From: G942493375 sp942493375
Lineage (GTDB): Bacteria > Armatimonadota > UBA5829
DNA: 64,000 nt
Reading direction: 5' to 3'
NCBI GenBank assembly: GCA_942493375.1
Contig: OW818698.1
Span: 248,001-312,000, forward strand
Part shown: positions 54,542-64,000 of the stretch, one piece after another
Numbering within the stretch: position 1 is the first letter of the stretch
Layout of the letters: each line of letters starts with the position of its first letter
Notes under the pieces: generated by a model
What the model saw: the letters and a program-made list of their open reading frames with translations, nothing else
What the model was told of the DNA's origin: nothing
The model's database searches: none
Program-made: the position numbers and the translations under genes

Positions 54542-56983
54542 AGCAAACCCTCTAACTCCGAAGTTCTTCCCCCAGGGATCTGCATCAGACATACCGGAAG
54601 AATCTATCATATCAGCCACTTTATCTCTCCAGGCATACAAAACTCCGGCATCCCTTGAATACGTTACCATATCCTTGACCAGCTTCTCAGGCACAACCGC
54701 CACAGACTGAGCATCCGCCAGCCACTTGAGCTCTTTCTTATTCAGCGATGCTCCTTTGGCCTTATACTTCGCGATAATATCCGCAAGTATCTTCGAATAG
54801 GCATAGTCTTCCAATCCATCGCGATAGTTCTCCAAGCGGATCGTCGGTAATGGCGATCCTCCAGGCCCGCAGCAGATCATCGACCCATCACCGTGAAATG
54901 TCCCCCACGCCACCGGATTCCATTTAGTAAAAGGACCGCTGGTAATCGGTTCATTGGCGTTCCAGAAAGTCAGAGAATAATACAGGAAGCCATCCGGCTT
55001 ATACTTTGAAGTCATCGCACCCATCAGAAGTCTGGCTTCGATCGCCGGGAATTCGATCTCCCAGTTAGCAAATGGATGAAGTGGAGCAACGCAAATATAC
55101 CACCAGACTTTTTTGCCCTGTGCTCTGGCAACTGCAACCTGCTTGGGATCAAACGAAGGTGTTAGAGGACACCATGCATCCATTGACTTCACTACCGATC
55201 CAGCACCGAACGTAGGGTCATATGCCGTAGTCAATGTCATAACATCCGGGAAAGCAGCCTTTATCGCTTTGACTGAATCCTCCAGAGCCTGGAACTCAGA
55301 CTTAGGACTCTCATCATATCCATATATGTAGGACTGATCAATGATCCCGAGCTCTTTGCACTTTTCGTAGATAGGCTTGAACTTCTCAATATTCGCTTGA
55401 ACGTCCCCAGTAAAATAGCCGTAATTGAACGCAACTAGCCTGCCCTTGTCGTGCAGATATTTGAGCACCTCGTAGTCCGGAGCGCTGCGATCATACAGGC
55501 TGTCAGAGTTGATATAATAGTCAGCCAGCATATCGGCATAGTCATATTTCAGCTTCTTGTTCCAGTTCTCTGCTCCGCATATGTCATTAATGATCCGGGC
55601 TTTATACTCAGGGACCAGGAATGTGATAGCTGTAGGCAGTGGAGAACAATCAGGCATTGCAAACGACCTTACCCTTACACTCAACGCCAGCTTCACCGGT
55701 TTAATCCCATTTGCCGACACTGTTACGCTGCCTTTATACATCCCCGGTTTCTGGTCTTTGGGAACCCTCACACGTATCCAGAAAGTCTGTATGTCCCCAA
55801 AAGCTACATCTACTGGTCCAAGGAAATTGAGAATAGGGTCAGGCCACCAACCAATATAAGGCACCTGGTAAGGAGGTGCTGTCATCGTCTGCACATATCC
55901 AACAACTTCACAGTTGATATTTGAACTCGACAATACAGACCCATTCTTACCGCGCAAGTCCGAAGCCGTTACGCTGACTCCTCTCAGTTTCCCACGCTCC
56001 GATGGAGTAACTGCTATCTGGAAGCTCTCCTTCTCATTCCGGGCTACACTCAATGAAACCGACTTAGAAACACTAACCTTAAAAGGCATATCCCTCGGAA
56101 GTATTTTCTCTGTAGATTCAGCCCAGGCAACCAGCATCGAACCTGACTGCATGCCGGTTTTCGAGCATAACCGCTGCATATCAACAAGCTGCCGCACTCT
56201 GTCGGACCGCGTAATAATAGCATCCGCACGCTCGTTAAACCCCATCAGCTTATCCTGTGACAATTCAGATGAGTTCAAACTTGCCTTAAGCTCACGTAAT
56301 CGGGCTTTCTGTTCAGCTACCCACGAATTGCCCGCACCTGCAGTCGACTCACACCTGACAACAGCCTTTTCAGCTTCTTTCAACTTATTCTGGCTAATCA
56401 GGGCAATTTGCTCAAGAAATGACTGCGGGATCACTGGAAGATTCTCACCGGGTTTAAGGATTACAATACTGCTGATGAACAATCGCATCTCTTCCGGACG
56501 TTCGGTAAACATGTGCATAATCGACATATCCGAGAGATCCAGGTATGCAGGAAACTTCGATATTTCTATCACATATCTTTTAAGTCCACATTTAGGCAGA
56601 TCAAATGAATACTGGTATCCCTGACGAAAAGGTGTCTTGCTGTCCGACAAAAACGCCCAGAATCTCGGAGTCACCACGCCCGCGTTGACGATATCCACAA
56701 CTATCCGGTCATATCCACTCCAGTCCTTAACTAAAGGAGCAGACTCAAACCCCGGCCATTCATTCATACCCATCTTCCAGGCTGGAGTGTGATAATCCAG
56801 GGAATACACTCCCGAAGTAGCAAACTGCTTTGAAAGCTGCAATGAATCCGACTCAGGACTGCTCTTCACCCATCCAGCTAGAGCACTATCCTTATTAAAA
56901 TCAAAAACAGTAACCGCTCCCTGCCCCGAACCTGCAGCCACAAAAAGCAAAACCACCCCAACCGCCAATTTCCACATATTCAA
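54533..56983 (-). CDS. Secreted GH123/DUF4091-type glycoside hydrolase
   Basis: The 816-residue protein has a signal peptide (to about 22), a jelly-roll (about 23-165), a coiled-coil-like helical segment (about 180-275: QNKLKEAEKAVVRCES, QKARLRELKASLN), a beta domain (about 290-430) and a TIM barrel (about 440-740). YIYGYDESPKSEF gives the Asp-Glu pair at the position of the GH123 catalytic pair, and LPTIRLENYRDGLEDYAY is the DUF4091 hallmark. Known GH123 enzymes are beta-N-acetylgalactosaminidases, but the substrate here is not shown. Its last codons and TGA lie in a repeat. Start TTG 56983 has GAGGT 8 bases upstream. Confidence 0.83.
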   Translation of the reverse strand: MNMWKLAVGVVLLFVAAGSGQGAVTVFDFNKDSALAGWVKSSPESDSLQLSKQFATSGVYSLDYHTPAWKMGMNEWPGFESAPLVKDWSGYDRIVVDIVNAGVVTPRFWAFLSDSKTPFRQGYQYSFDLPKCGLKRYVIEISKFPAYLDLSDMSIMHMFTERPEEMRLFISSIVILKPGENLPVIPQSFLEQIALISQNKLKEAEKAVVRCESTAGAGNSWVAEQKARLRELKASLNSSELSQDKLMGFNERADAIITRSDRVRQLVDMQRLCSKTGMQSGSMLVAWAESTEKILPRDMPFKVSVSKSVSLSVARNEKESFQIAVTPSERGKLRGVSVTASDLRGKNGSVLSSSNINCEVVGYVQTMTAPPYQVPYIGWWPDPILNFLGPVDVAFGDIQTFWIRVRVPKDQKPGMYKGSVTVSANGIKPVKLALSVRVRSFAMPDCSPLPTAITFLVPEYKARIINDICGAENWNKKLKYDYADMLADYYINSDSLYDRSAPDYEVLKYLHDKGRLVAFNYGYFTGDVQANIEKFKPIYEKCKELGIIDQSYIYGYDESPKSEFQALEDSVKAIKAAFPDVMTLTTAYDPTFGAGSVVKSMDAWCPLTPSFDPKQVAVARAQGKKVWWYICVAPLHPFANWEIEFPAIEARLLMGAMTSKYKPDGFLYYSLTFWNANEPITSGPFTKWNPVAWGTFHGDGSMICCGPGGSPLPTIRLENYRDGLEDYAYSKILADIIAKYKAKGASLNKKELKWLADAQSVAVVPEKLVKDMVTYSRDAGVLYAWRDKVADMIDSSGMSDADPWGKNFGVRGFASN

Positions 56984-57071
56984 TTAATAAGACCTCACCA
57001 ATAATAATCCATCCACCAATGTCTGATTGTACCCCGCCCAAGATCAAAGGTCAATCAAATATACCCGCTAT

Positions 57072-57191
57072 TCCCTTCCCTTTCATAATTCATAATTCAT
57101 AACTCATAATTCCCCCAGTTCCCCGCGCCCTCCGCGTCTCCGCGTGAAATCCCTTCCTGAAGCCTGAAGCCCGAAGTCTGAAGCCTATAAA
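57072..57191. repeat. Three repeat families in series upstream of the 57263 gene
   Basis: In order: cataattcataattcataac units (57083-57113), ccctccgcgtctccgcgtga (57128-57147), and gaagcctgaagcccgaagtc units (57158-57187), joined by ttcccttccctttc and atcccttcc linkers. This fills most of the gap between the divergent genes at 54533-56983 and 57263. No gene is evident and promoters for both genes should lie around it. Confidence 0.8.
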
Positions 57192-57262
57192 ATTGCCATT
57201 TCCATCCACGCACACTAAAATTAAGACAAACCGACACCACAGATCAATCATTGGAGAACAAC

Positions 57263-59284
57263 ATGAAGCTTATAATTGCTCTCACTTGTATCCTTATACT
57301 ATCTGCTTCCGTCGTATTGGGTTCGGAAGCTATCGCTATTCAAGACAATTTTGAAGGATCCACGCTTGGGAAAGCAACCGGAGTAACTTATGCACCGGGC
57401 AAGGACGGGCAGGCAGTTGTGTTCAAAACCCCGTCAGACAGCATTGAGTATCCGGCAAAGTTTTTCGGCACAACGGCAGGGCACATAGAGTTCGATATGA
57501 TGTTCCCAAAGCCCATCCCAGCCGACCGCACGTTCTGGACTCTGCTCTCTGATACAGGTGCAGGTTTGGCATTCCAGGGAGCATTAAATGTCCATTTCAG
57601 ACCTGGTAACAATAGAATCGAATATGCCATACGCAGTGATGGAGACCACAGATGGTGTTACTCTAAAACATCAGACTGGGAACCCGGCCGCTGGTACCAT
57701 ATAGCTCTATACTATGGGCCAAGTGGGATGAAGCTGGAAGTCGATGGAAAAGTCGAAGACTCCAACACAATCCCTACAAGTCTTGCAAAAACATCTAAAA
57801 AGCTGGGGTTTGACGATTACTGGGTAGATTCTCCCCCTGTAATGATCGATAACTTCAAAACATATAAAGAAAGTGCCGACGCACTGGAGCTTTCCTCTAC
57901 CATTGTCAGTCCCAAAGGTTACGGATTCTTCGAGACCTGCTCGATCAACTACGAACTTGCCGGCAATGCCGATGTATCACTGGGTATAGTCGCCGCTGAC
58001 GGTAAAGTAGTAAAAAGCCTTATCAATAATAAGCCTACAACCACTGGCCTTCATACATTAGTATGGGATGGCAAAGGCGTTAAGGACGGCAAATACACAC
58101 TTCGTCTGACTGTCCAGCGCGGAGCAGTAAAGCAGGACTTCAAGCAGAACCTAATAGTTAACACCCGTTGGAAATGGCGCAAAGCCAGTCCTAAATTCAA
58201 CAATTTCTTCTCTACCGGTATGTACTACTTCTGGGAAGACGATGCCACATATATTAACCGTCGTGTCGATGACCCAATTAAAGCTAGAGCATACTACGAG
58301 CAGACCATAAAGGACAACGCAGACCACGGTATCAACCTGCTGATGATGGTCTGGACACCGAAAGATCACATACAGATGGTCCTTGATATAGCTAAGAAAT
58401 ATAAAGTAAAGGTGATTATCCACCTGCCGGATATCGCCAATGCCCTCGGGAGTGATGAATCATTCTATGGTGGCAACATTATTGAGACCGCATGGAACTC
58501 AATCAAAGACATCAAGAACCATCCGGCTCTGGCAGGTTATTATGTAGTAGATGAACCATCCGCAACCCCGGAAATGGCAAAGCGTATCACTACAGCCAAG
58601 AAGCTCCTCGAAGCAATGGACCCCAAGCACCCATCATTCTCTTGCCTGCTGGGAGGCTATGAAGATCTATTAAAGACAGTTGACTATCAGGTTCTGGTAG
58701 TTGATATCTATCCCATTACCCCAGGCTGGTCCAGAGATCTGTCAGGTTTCGAGTCTGAAGTTAAAAGAGGTATCCGCAACGCAGAGCACCGGCCTCTCTG
58801 GGTAATCCCCCAGGCATTCGGTAAACCTAATGTCTGGCTGATCCCCACTCCGGTAGAACTCAGTGCACAGGTCTGGATATCTGTCGCAAATGGAGCAAAA
58901 GGTATAGTATACTTCATCTACCAGTCCACAACCGGGTTCCAGGGTGAATGGCTGCAGGGAATGGTAGATATGCAGCTCAAACCAATAGGTCCAGGCTGGG
59001 ATTCACTGACAAAGATCAATGCCGACATGAAAAAACTGGCCCCCACTATATTGAAACTCAAACCAGCCAAGTTCACGATTCCAGCCACAACAGGCAAACT
59101 AATAGCCAACACGTTCATCCACGAGAATGGTGCAAAATACGTAATCCTGGCTAACAAAGACCTGGACAATCCCATCTCTGCCCAGTGGAAAGGCAAACTG
59201 CCGGTCGATGTACTGACAGGCAAAGAGATAAACGCCGATATCAAGCTTCTACCAGGAGCAGGTATGCTGCTAAAGATACGATAG
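57263..59284 (+). CDS. Secreted LamG plus TIM-barrel hydrolase-like protein
   Basis: The 673-residue protein starts at the ATG at 57263, 8 bases after GGAG; the TTG at 57251 lies in that site. The signal peptide ends near residue 21. Residues 22 to about 205 form a LamG-like domain (GHIEFDMMF, GRWYHIALYYGPSGMKLEVDG). About 215-300 resembles a FlgD-type Ig fold (TTTGLHTLVWDGKGVKDGKYTLRLTV). About 310-560 is a TIM barrel with HPALAGYYVVDEPSATPE, where VVDEP places an Asp-Glu pair at a strand end. It is probably an exported glycosidase. A hairpin follows. Confidence 0.75.
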   Translation: MKLIIALTCILILSASVVLGSEAIAIQDNFEGSTLGKATGVTYAPGKDGQAVVFKTPSDSIEYPAKFFGTTAGHIEFDMMFPKPIPADRTFWTLLSDTGAGLAFQGALNVHFRPGNNRIEYAIRSDGDHRWCYSKTSDWEPGRWYHIALYYGPSGMKLEVDGKVEDSNTIPTSLAKTSKKLGFDDYWVDSPPVMIDNFKTYKESADALELSSTIVSPKGYGFFETCSINYELAGNADVSLGIVAADGKVVKSLINNKPTTTGLHTLVWDGKGVKDGKYTLRLTVQRGAVKQDFKQNLIVNTRWKWRKASPKFNNFFSTGMYYFWEDDATYINRRVDDPIKARAYYEQTIKDNADHGINLLMMVWTPKDHIQMVLDIAKKYKVKVIIHLPDIANALGSDESFYGGNIIETAWNSIKDIKNHPALAGYYVVDEPSATPEMAKRITTAKKLLEAMDPKHPSFSCLLGGYEDLLKTVDYQVLVVDIYPITPGWSRDLSGFESEVKRGIRNAEHRPLWVIPQAFGKPNVWLIPTPVELSAQVWISVANGAKGIVYFIYQSTTGFQGEWLQGMVDMQLKPIGPGWDSLTKINADMKKLAPTILKLKPAKFTIPATTGKLIANTFIHENGAKYVILANKDLDNPISAQWKGKLPVDVLTGKEINADIKLLPGAGMLLKIR

Positions 59285-59310
59285 GCAGATTAGCGATCTA
59301 AATTATCATT

Positions 59311-59354
59311 CAGGCATCAGGAATAGTGTGAATACATGAATTTTCTGATGCCTG
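59311..59354 (+). terminator. Hairpin after the LamG-TIM gene
   Basis: caggcatcag (59311-59320) and ctgatgcctg (59345-59354) form a 10-bp stem with a 24-base loop, 27 bases after the stop. A short aaaaaa run rather than a T-run follows, so termination is only probable. Confidence 0.5.
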
Positions 59355-59429
59355 TGATATGCAAAAAATCTTATAGCGAGTGTAGTACTACATATAATTA
59401 ATGTCGTCTAACGAATGGTATATAATCCC

Positions 59430-59570
59430 CAGGGCGAACGCATCTAATTTTGTACGCGAGGAAATAGGCCTGGATATTCTGCGGGAATGCCGGTTTTGCT
59501 GGATGTTCCGAATCTCGTCTATGCTCAATTCCCGCAGATCCCTTGGTTACTGTTTAGAGCGTTTGCCCTG
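59430..59570. mobile_element. MITE-like element 2 (141 bp) with 12-bp inverted ends and 10-bp target duplication
   Basis: cagggcgaacgc (59430-59441) and gcgtttgccctg (59559-59570) are reverse complements with one mismatch. Perfect 10-bp direct copies of atataatccc flank the element (59420-59429 and 59571-59580). An inner inverted repeat, ctgcgggaat (59479-59488) with attcccgcag (59528-59537), could fold. There is no transposase. The duplicated target contains TATAAT, so a -10-like box now lies on both sides of the element, upstream of the gene at 59607. Confidence 0.88.
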
Positions 59571-59606
59571 ATATAATCCCCAACAACCATAAAAGAGGAG
59601 AAAGCA

Positions 59607-62090
59607 ATGAAACATCGAGCATCAGTTCTGATCTTTTTTGCAGTATTCACTCTAGCTTTGGTTTTATTCAATAGTTCCGGCATTCTAGCTTCCAACACAA
59701 AAAATCACTCAATAGTCGCGCAGATCAATATCAATTATCCCACTTATACTCCCCCTACATGCACTCTAGGTGCACCTCTTAACCGGCCTGGTTCATTTGA
59801 TGTAGATGAATTCGGTCGGATATACGTTATTGATTATGGACGATCTGTCATATCGGTATTCGCTGTCGATGGTACCCTGGAAACCGCATGGCATAACAAT
59901 GACTTTGGTGAGAACAAATGGGTTGTCCGCACATTTATTGATGTCGTATCCAGTGAACTGATATTCCTCAGCGGGCAGAGCGCAGCGAACCCTTTCGAAT
60001 CACAGGATGTATTAAGAATCAGTCCGTATGAATCCGAAGGCATATCAAAACTGCCGGATGGACGCTTTTGTGGCAAGGTATATGGACTGCCTGACAGAGA
60101 ATATGTGCAGATGTACAATAATGATGAGATCCGGTTTTACACCAGTAACGGAGACACTTTATGGTCGGCACCTACCGGATTCGCCAACGACCACCATTAT
60201 TCACCGGCAGGTACAGATTGGGCAGGTAATATGCATGCCTATGATACCTACCTGAACACCATGCATGTGTGGAACCGAAGAGGGCAAAAAATAGCAGAGT
60301 TCAAACCGGAAACTCAAGACATTGGCACGAGCACTAATTCCTACTTTCATGCTGTGGTAGACAGTGACGGGACAATCTATGCTGACAATAACTGCAAAAT
60401 CTTCAGGATGAATGCACGCGGTAAAATACTATCCACTATTGCACCCTGGGTAAATCCAACTGAGCATCCTGACAATCTTTATTTTAGCCCGCATATCTTT
60501 GATATCCAGGTGCGTAATGGGATTGTATATGCTATGCTTTCCGGTGACTATGGAGATACCATAAAAATGCAGGAAATCCAGGCATATACTGCAGATGGCA
60601 GATGCATTGCCCGATACTTGTTCCCTAAACCGCAGTATAACTGTCCCAATGCAATTGCTGTTCAACCAGATGCCAGCTTCGCAGTTGGGCAATCATCCAC
60701 CGCCACAGATGAAAATGGTTTTATGGTCTCTTCTGATGGTGTGAGACTCAATCCAATAAACACCGGCGGCGCGTTGAGTCATGTGATGGCAATGCCCGAT
60801 TCCTCTTACTACACTATTGATGGTTTCGGATTTGGAAAGATAGATAAATCGGGGAATCGTATTGATAAAATTTCCACTCAAAACGGTCTTGAGATCACTT
60901 CAAAGTGGCCGCAGTTGGAAAACCGTATGGTCAGCGCGATATGTCCACATCCACCAAGCAGTGGAATATGTTTATTGACCTGGCATAATGTCAAGGATGA
61001 TAACCGCACTCGCTGCGGTGATGTTGAAGTGCGGATAATTGGCTCAAATGGACAATTACTGCAGATAATACCATTCGATGACGCAGTCCCCGAATCTATG
61101 ACAGCTGATATAGATGGAAACATTTACATAGCCTACGACTTCTATTATGGCAAGATCATAAAGTTTAATTCCCAGGGCAAGGAAGTCTATTCGAATACGA
61201 ACAAAGGATGGGAACTGGGGCAGGTTGATGGTCCAAGAGCACTATTGACAGACAATGATGGCAATCTAATTGTCCTGGACACCGGTAATTCCAGGATTCA
61301 AATCTTCGATCCTGATGGAAAACCTCTGGGCATATGGGGGAAACTTGGAAAAGGCGATGGTCAACTCAACCATCCTGAGGCAATGTGTTTTGGCCCGAAC
61401 AACACTCTCTGGATAGCAGACACCCGCAACGACCGTATAGTTACAATCCCTCTCCAAAGGCTCTGGAAAGAACTCACCCACAAAGTCACCCCACCACCTA
61501 CCCCCATGATGCTTGCCAGGCGAGAGTCACTGCCCAAACCGGGTATGGTGACGCTGGAAGGTACAGTCACAGCAGATGCCACCGATGGAGAAATCTATGC
61601 TCAGCACGCCACAGGTTCATGGGGAGTTCATCTAAAGTTGCCCAAAGGTGTCTCGGTAGCTCGAGGTAAAAATTACAAAATCACAGGTAAACTCGAAACA
61701 AAAAACAGTGAGAACATACTTGTAGCCAAATCTATAAAACCCGTCAAGAGTAAAATACTGCGACCCCTGGGACTCGCCAACGCCGCAATAGGTGTATCCG
61801 GCAAGAATCACGAAGTCCCCAATGGAGTCCTGGTAGCAACGTGGGGACGGGTTACTTCTATCGACAAGAAAGCAAAGACACTCATCGTATCTGATGGAAG
61901 CCTGGGTAAGAAAGGAATCAAGGTAACCTGCGGAAAGCGAATAGCTAGTTCATTGCCAGCCAAGCCAGGTCAATATGTTGCTATCACTGGCATAGCCACT
62001 CAGGATTCTCTGCGTATTCGTGAAGCTTCAGATATAAAGAATCTGGAATCAATAAGACCAGCAAAACAACAGGTATCCATGGTAAGATGA
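59607..62090 (+). CDS. Secreted NHL-type beta-propeller with C-terminal OB-like domain
   Basis: The 827-residue protein starts at the ATG at 59607 after AGAGGAG. A signal peptide ends near residue 29. Propeller repeats are visible: NRPGSFDVDEFGRIYVIDYGRSVISVFAVDG, GPRALLTDNDGNLIVLDTGNSRIQIFDPDGKPLG and LNHPEAMCFGPNNTLWIADTRNDRI, spread over about 40-640. The C-terminal 180 residues have paired beta modules (MVTLEGTVTADATDGEIYAQ, TWGRVTSIDKKAKTLIVSDG) resembling OB folds. It probably binds or recognises an extracellular ligand; no catalytic motif is seen. The GH3 gene follows 45 bases later, suggesting joint expression. Confidence 0.8.
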   Translation: MKHRASVLIFFAVFTLALVLFNSSGILASNTKNHSIVAQININYPTYTPPTCTLGAPLNRPGSFDVDEFGRIYVIDYGRSVISVFAVDGTLETAWHNNDFGENKWVVRTFIDVVSSELIFLSGQSAANPFESQDVLRISPYESEGISKLPDGRFCGKVYGLPDREYVQMYNNDEIRFYTSNGDTLWSAPTGFANDHHYSPAGTDWAGNMHAYDTYLNTMHVWNRRGQKIAEFKPETQDIGTSTNSYFHAVVDSDGTIYADNNCKIFRMNARGKILSTIAPWVNPTEHPDNLYFSPHIFDIQVRNGIVYAMLSGDYGDTIKMQEIQAYTADGRCIARYLFPKPQYNCPNAIAVQPDASFAVGQSSTATDENGFMVSSDGVRLNPINTGGALSHVMAMPDSSYYTIDGFGFGKIDKSGNRIDKISTQNGLEITSKWPQLENRMVSAICPHPPSSGICLLTWHNVKDDNRTRCGDVEVRIIGSNGQLLQIIPFDDAVPESMTADIDGNIYIAYDFYYGKIIKFNSQGKEVYSNTNKGWELGQVDGPRALLTDNDGNLIVLDTGNSRIQIFDPDGKPLGIWGKLGKGDGQLNHPEAMCFGPNNTLWIADTRNDRIVTIPLQRLWKELTHKVTPPPTPMMLARRESLPKPGMVTLEGTVTADATDGEIYAQHATGSWGVHLKLPKGVSVARGKNYKITGKLETKNSENILVAKSIKPVKSKILRPLGLANAAIGVSGKNHEVPNGVLVATWGRVTSIDKKAKTLIVSDGSLGKKGIKVTCGKRIASSLPAKPGQYVAITGIATQDSLRIREASDIKNLESIRPAKQQVSMVR

Positions 62091-62135
62091 TTTATTGAAA
62101 CAAATATCTAAGTGTAGTAAACACCTGGAGAGTAT

Positions 62136-64000
62136 ATGAAGATGCGTATCAGTCTTACATTCAGTGCATTGCTGATCCTCTGCTGCACCTGCCTATATGC
62201 AGCTGGTTCAAAGGACACCGACAAGCGGGTAGAGTCTTTACTCAAGCAGATGACCCTTGAAGAAAAGATAGAATACATCGGCGGGACCGATTCGCTGTAT
62301 GTAAAAGCTATAGACCGCTTGGGCATACCCAGAATCAGGATGTCAGATGGCCCTATGGGGGTCCGGTGTTATGGCGAGACTACGTCCTATCCTGGAGGAA
62401 TCGCACTGACAGCCAGTTGGAATCCTGAACTTGCTATCAAATATGGGCAGGCTTTGGGTAGAGACTGCCGGGCTAGAGGAGTCCATATTCTATTAGCTCC
62501 AGCTGTAAACATATACCGCTCTCCACTGTGCGGACGCAACTTCGAATATATGGGCGAAGACCCTTATCTGGCTTCAACTATGGTTGTACCTCTGATCCAG
62601 GGAATACAGTCTCAGGGAGTATTCGCTACAGTAAAACACTTCGCATGTAATAACCAGGAATGGGATAGAAATAGTATCAGTTCTGAAGTCGATGAAAGAA
62701 CACTGCGTGAGATTTACCTCCCCGCATTCAAAGCAGCTGTTACCAAAGCAGGAGTCAAGTGTGTTATGAACTCCTACAACCTGGTCAATGGAGTTCATGC
62801 CTCCCAGAACCATTTCCTACTGACAGACATCCTTAAAAACGAATGGAAGTTCAAAGGCTTCGTAATGTCCGACTGGGCTTCTACATATGATGGGGTAGCC
62901 GCAGCCAATGCCGGTCTTGATCTGGAGATGCCGAGTGGTGCATTCATGAACCCGCAAAACCTGCTTCCAGCTGTCAAAGACGGTCGCGTGAAAGTCTCTG
63001 TAATAGACGATAAAGTCCGACGGATGCTGAGAGCATTTATATCTGCAGGTTTCTTCGACAATGCCCAGGAACTCAAAGAAATCCCCAAAGACGATCCACA
63101 GAACGTAAAAGTTGCTCTGGATGGTGCACGTGAAGGCATTGTGCTACTTAAGAATCAGAACAACCTCCTGCCTCTGGATTCATCCAAAGTGAAATCGATA
63201 GCTGTTATCGGACCCAACGCTGATCCTGCAGTATACTGCGGAGGTGGAAGCGCGTTCACAAGCGTATTTCATTCAATAAGCGTCCTGGACGGCATCAAGA
63301 AAATCGCCGGGAGCAATATCGAAGTGAAATATTCCAGCGGAAAAGCAACCCTCACTTCCGAATATGTGTCACCTTTGAAAATGGAAATATTCGCAGGTAA
63401 AAATCTGTCCGGTGAACCTGTCTACACAGAAATGGTAAATTCAATCAAATACGACTGGACAGGTAGAAGCCCCGCTACCGGAATCGGTAACGATAATTAT
63501 TCAGTCCGCTGGACCGGTAAAATAAAGCCGAAAGCCACCGGAGAGTTTACATTCTCTGCATCAGCAGATGATGGAGTCCGGGTCTTCCTGGACGGCAAAC
63601 TGGTGCTTAATGACTGGGAAGACCATGCAGTGCGTGAAACTGCAACAGATGTAATACTGGAAGCTGACCATGAATACGATCTGAGAGTAGAATTCTACCA
63701 GGCAACAGGAGATTCCCAAATCTCATTCGGCTGGGGTAACTGGATAGGGACCGATATCGATTCAGTAGCCAAACAATGCGATGTTGCAGTAGTTTGCGTA
63801 GGGTTTACTCCACGCACAGAAAGTGAAGGCTCTGACAGAAAATACGACCTACCGGCTGAGCAGGTAAAACTTATCAATACAGTCGTAGCTGCCAATCCGA
63901 ATACGATAGTAATGATCAATTCCGGCGGTGGAGTTGCATGGGAAGGCTGGCTAGACAAAGTGCCTGCAGTTCTTCAGACATGGTATTCCGGGCAGGAATA
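62136..64000 (+). CDS. GH3 beta-glycosidase with PA14 insert, 3' end outside window
   Basis: The frame is open from the ATG at 62136 (after TGGAG) to the right window edge, about 621 codons. A signal peptide (CCTCLYAA) is followed by the GH3 N-domain: KQMTLEEKI, MSDGPMGVR, NFEYMGEDP, VKHFACNNQE and GFVMSDWAST with nucleophile D246. The C-domain begins EGIVLLKNQNNLLPLD, IAVIGPNAD. Residues about 414-535 form a PA14 insert (GEFTFSASADDGVRVFLDGKL, VEFYQATGD), as in many GH3 beta-glucosidases and relatives, which shapes the active site. It probably acts in the periplasm. The remaining C-terminal part is not visible. Confidence 0.93.
   Translation, partial: MKMRISLTFSALLILCCTCLYAAGSKDTDKRVESLLKQMTLEEKIEYIGGTDSLYVKAIDRLGIPRIRMSDGPMGVRCYGETTSYPGGIALTASWNPELAIKYGQALGRDCRARGVHILLAPAVNIYRSPLCGRNFEYMGEDPYLASTMVVPLIQGIQSQGVFATVKHFACNNQEWDRNSISSEVDERTLREIYLPAFKAAVTKAGVKCVMNSYNLVNGVHASQNHFLLTDILKNEWKFKGFVMSDWASTYDGVAAANAGLDLEMPSGAFMNPQNLLPAVKDGRVKVSVIDDKVRRMLRAFISAGFFDNAQELKEIPKDDPQNVKVALDGAREGIVLLKNQNNLLPLDSSKVKSIAVIGPNADPAVYCGGGSAFTSVFHSISVLDGIKKIAGSNIEVKYSSGKATLTSEYVSPLKMEIFAGKNLSGEPVYTEMVNSIKYDWTGRSPATGIGNDNYSVRWTGKIKPKATGEFTFSASADDGVRVFLDGKLVLNDWEDHAVRETATDVILEADHEYDLRVEFYQATGDSQISFGWGNWIGTDIDSVAKQCDVAVVCVGFTPRTESEGSDRKYDLPAEQVKLINTVVAANPNTIVMINSGGGVAWEGWLDKVPAVLQTWYSGQE

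Overview
The window is 64 kb of a bacterial chromosome of medium GC. It has clear Shine-Dalgarno sites (GGAGG, AGGAG), many secreted proteins and long repeat-rich gaps. No rRNA or tRNA gene and no housekeeping marker was seen, so the phylum can only be guessed. Four things point to a free-living, polysaccharide-degrading member of the PVC superphylum or the Armatimonadota: a PEP-CTERM protein, many secreted hydrolases of the DUF4838, GH123/DUF4091, beta-helix and sialidase-like kinds, a UroD-type methyltransferase-like protein beside an FAD-dependent oxidoreductase, and the short interspersed repeat families. This placement is inference.

Layout. 1-1.4 kb: a membrane-protein pair and a GxxExxY nuclease-fold gene bracketed by inverted repeats. 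1.7-16.7 kb: secreted and cytoplasmic glycosidase-like genes, an AraC regulator divergent from a six-hairpin glycosidase, and a UroD-like gene. 16.7-24.7 kb: a membrane protein, an FAD oxidoreductase, a phosphoesterase-PHP fusion and a giant secreted hydrolase with a TPR tail. 25-30 kb: a PAS sensor with an RsbW-like ATPase end and a beta-helix protein. 30.2-36.9 kb: five translationally coupled genes for membrane proteins that look like M48 (HtpX-like) peptidases, all without the zinc-binding HExxH. 37-50 kb: more hydrolases, two sialidase-like beta-propellers, a PEP-CTERM protein and a membrane C39-like cysteine peptidase. 50-55 kb: a phosphodiesterase, a glycyl radical enzyme and its activase. 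54.5-64 kb: a GH123-like enzyme, a LamG-TIM hydrolase, an NHL propeller and a GH3 enzyme cut by the window end.

Working together: most gene products look suited to breaking down complex glycans outside the cell (beta-helix, GH123-like, DUF4838, sialidase-like, GH3) and to finishing smaller sugars inside it (six-hairpin glycosidase, the 664-residue hydrolase, possibly the glycyl radical enzyme and FAD oxidoreductase). No sugar transporter and no SusC/SusD pair is present.

The most unusual signals are (1) the pseudo-M48 operon; (2) at least ten families of short-period repeats that sit on or directly after stop codons; (3) two MITE-like elements with matching terminal inverted repeats and perfect 10-bp target duplications; and (4) two places where the 3' tail of a gene plus its adjoining repeat has been triplicated in tandem. 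Starts were moved downstream of the longest open frame wherever a Shine-Dalgarno site made an internal codon the better choice.
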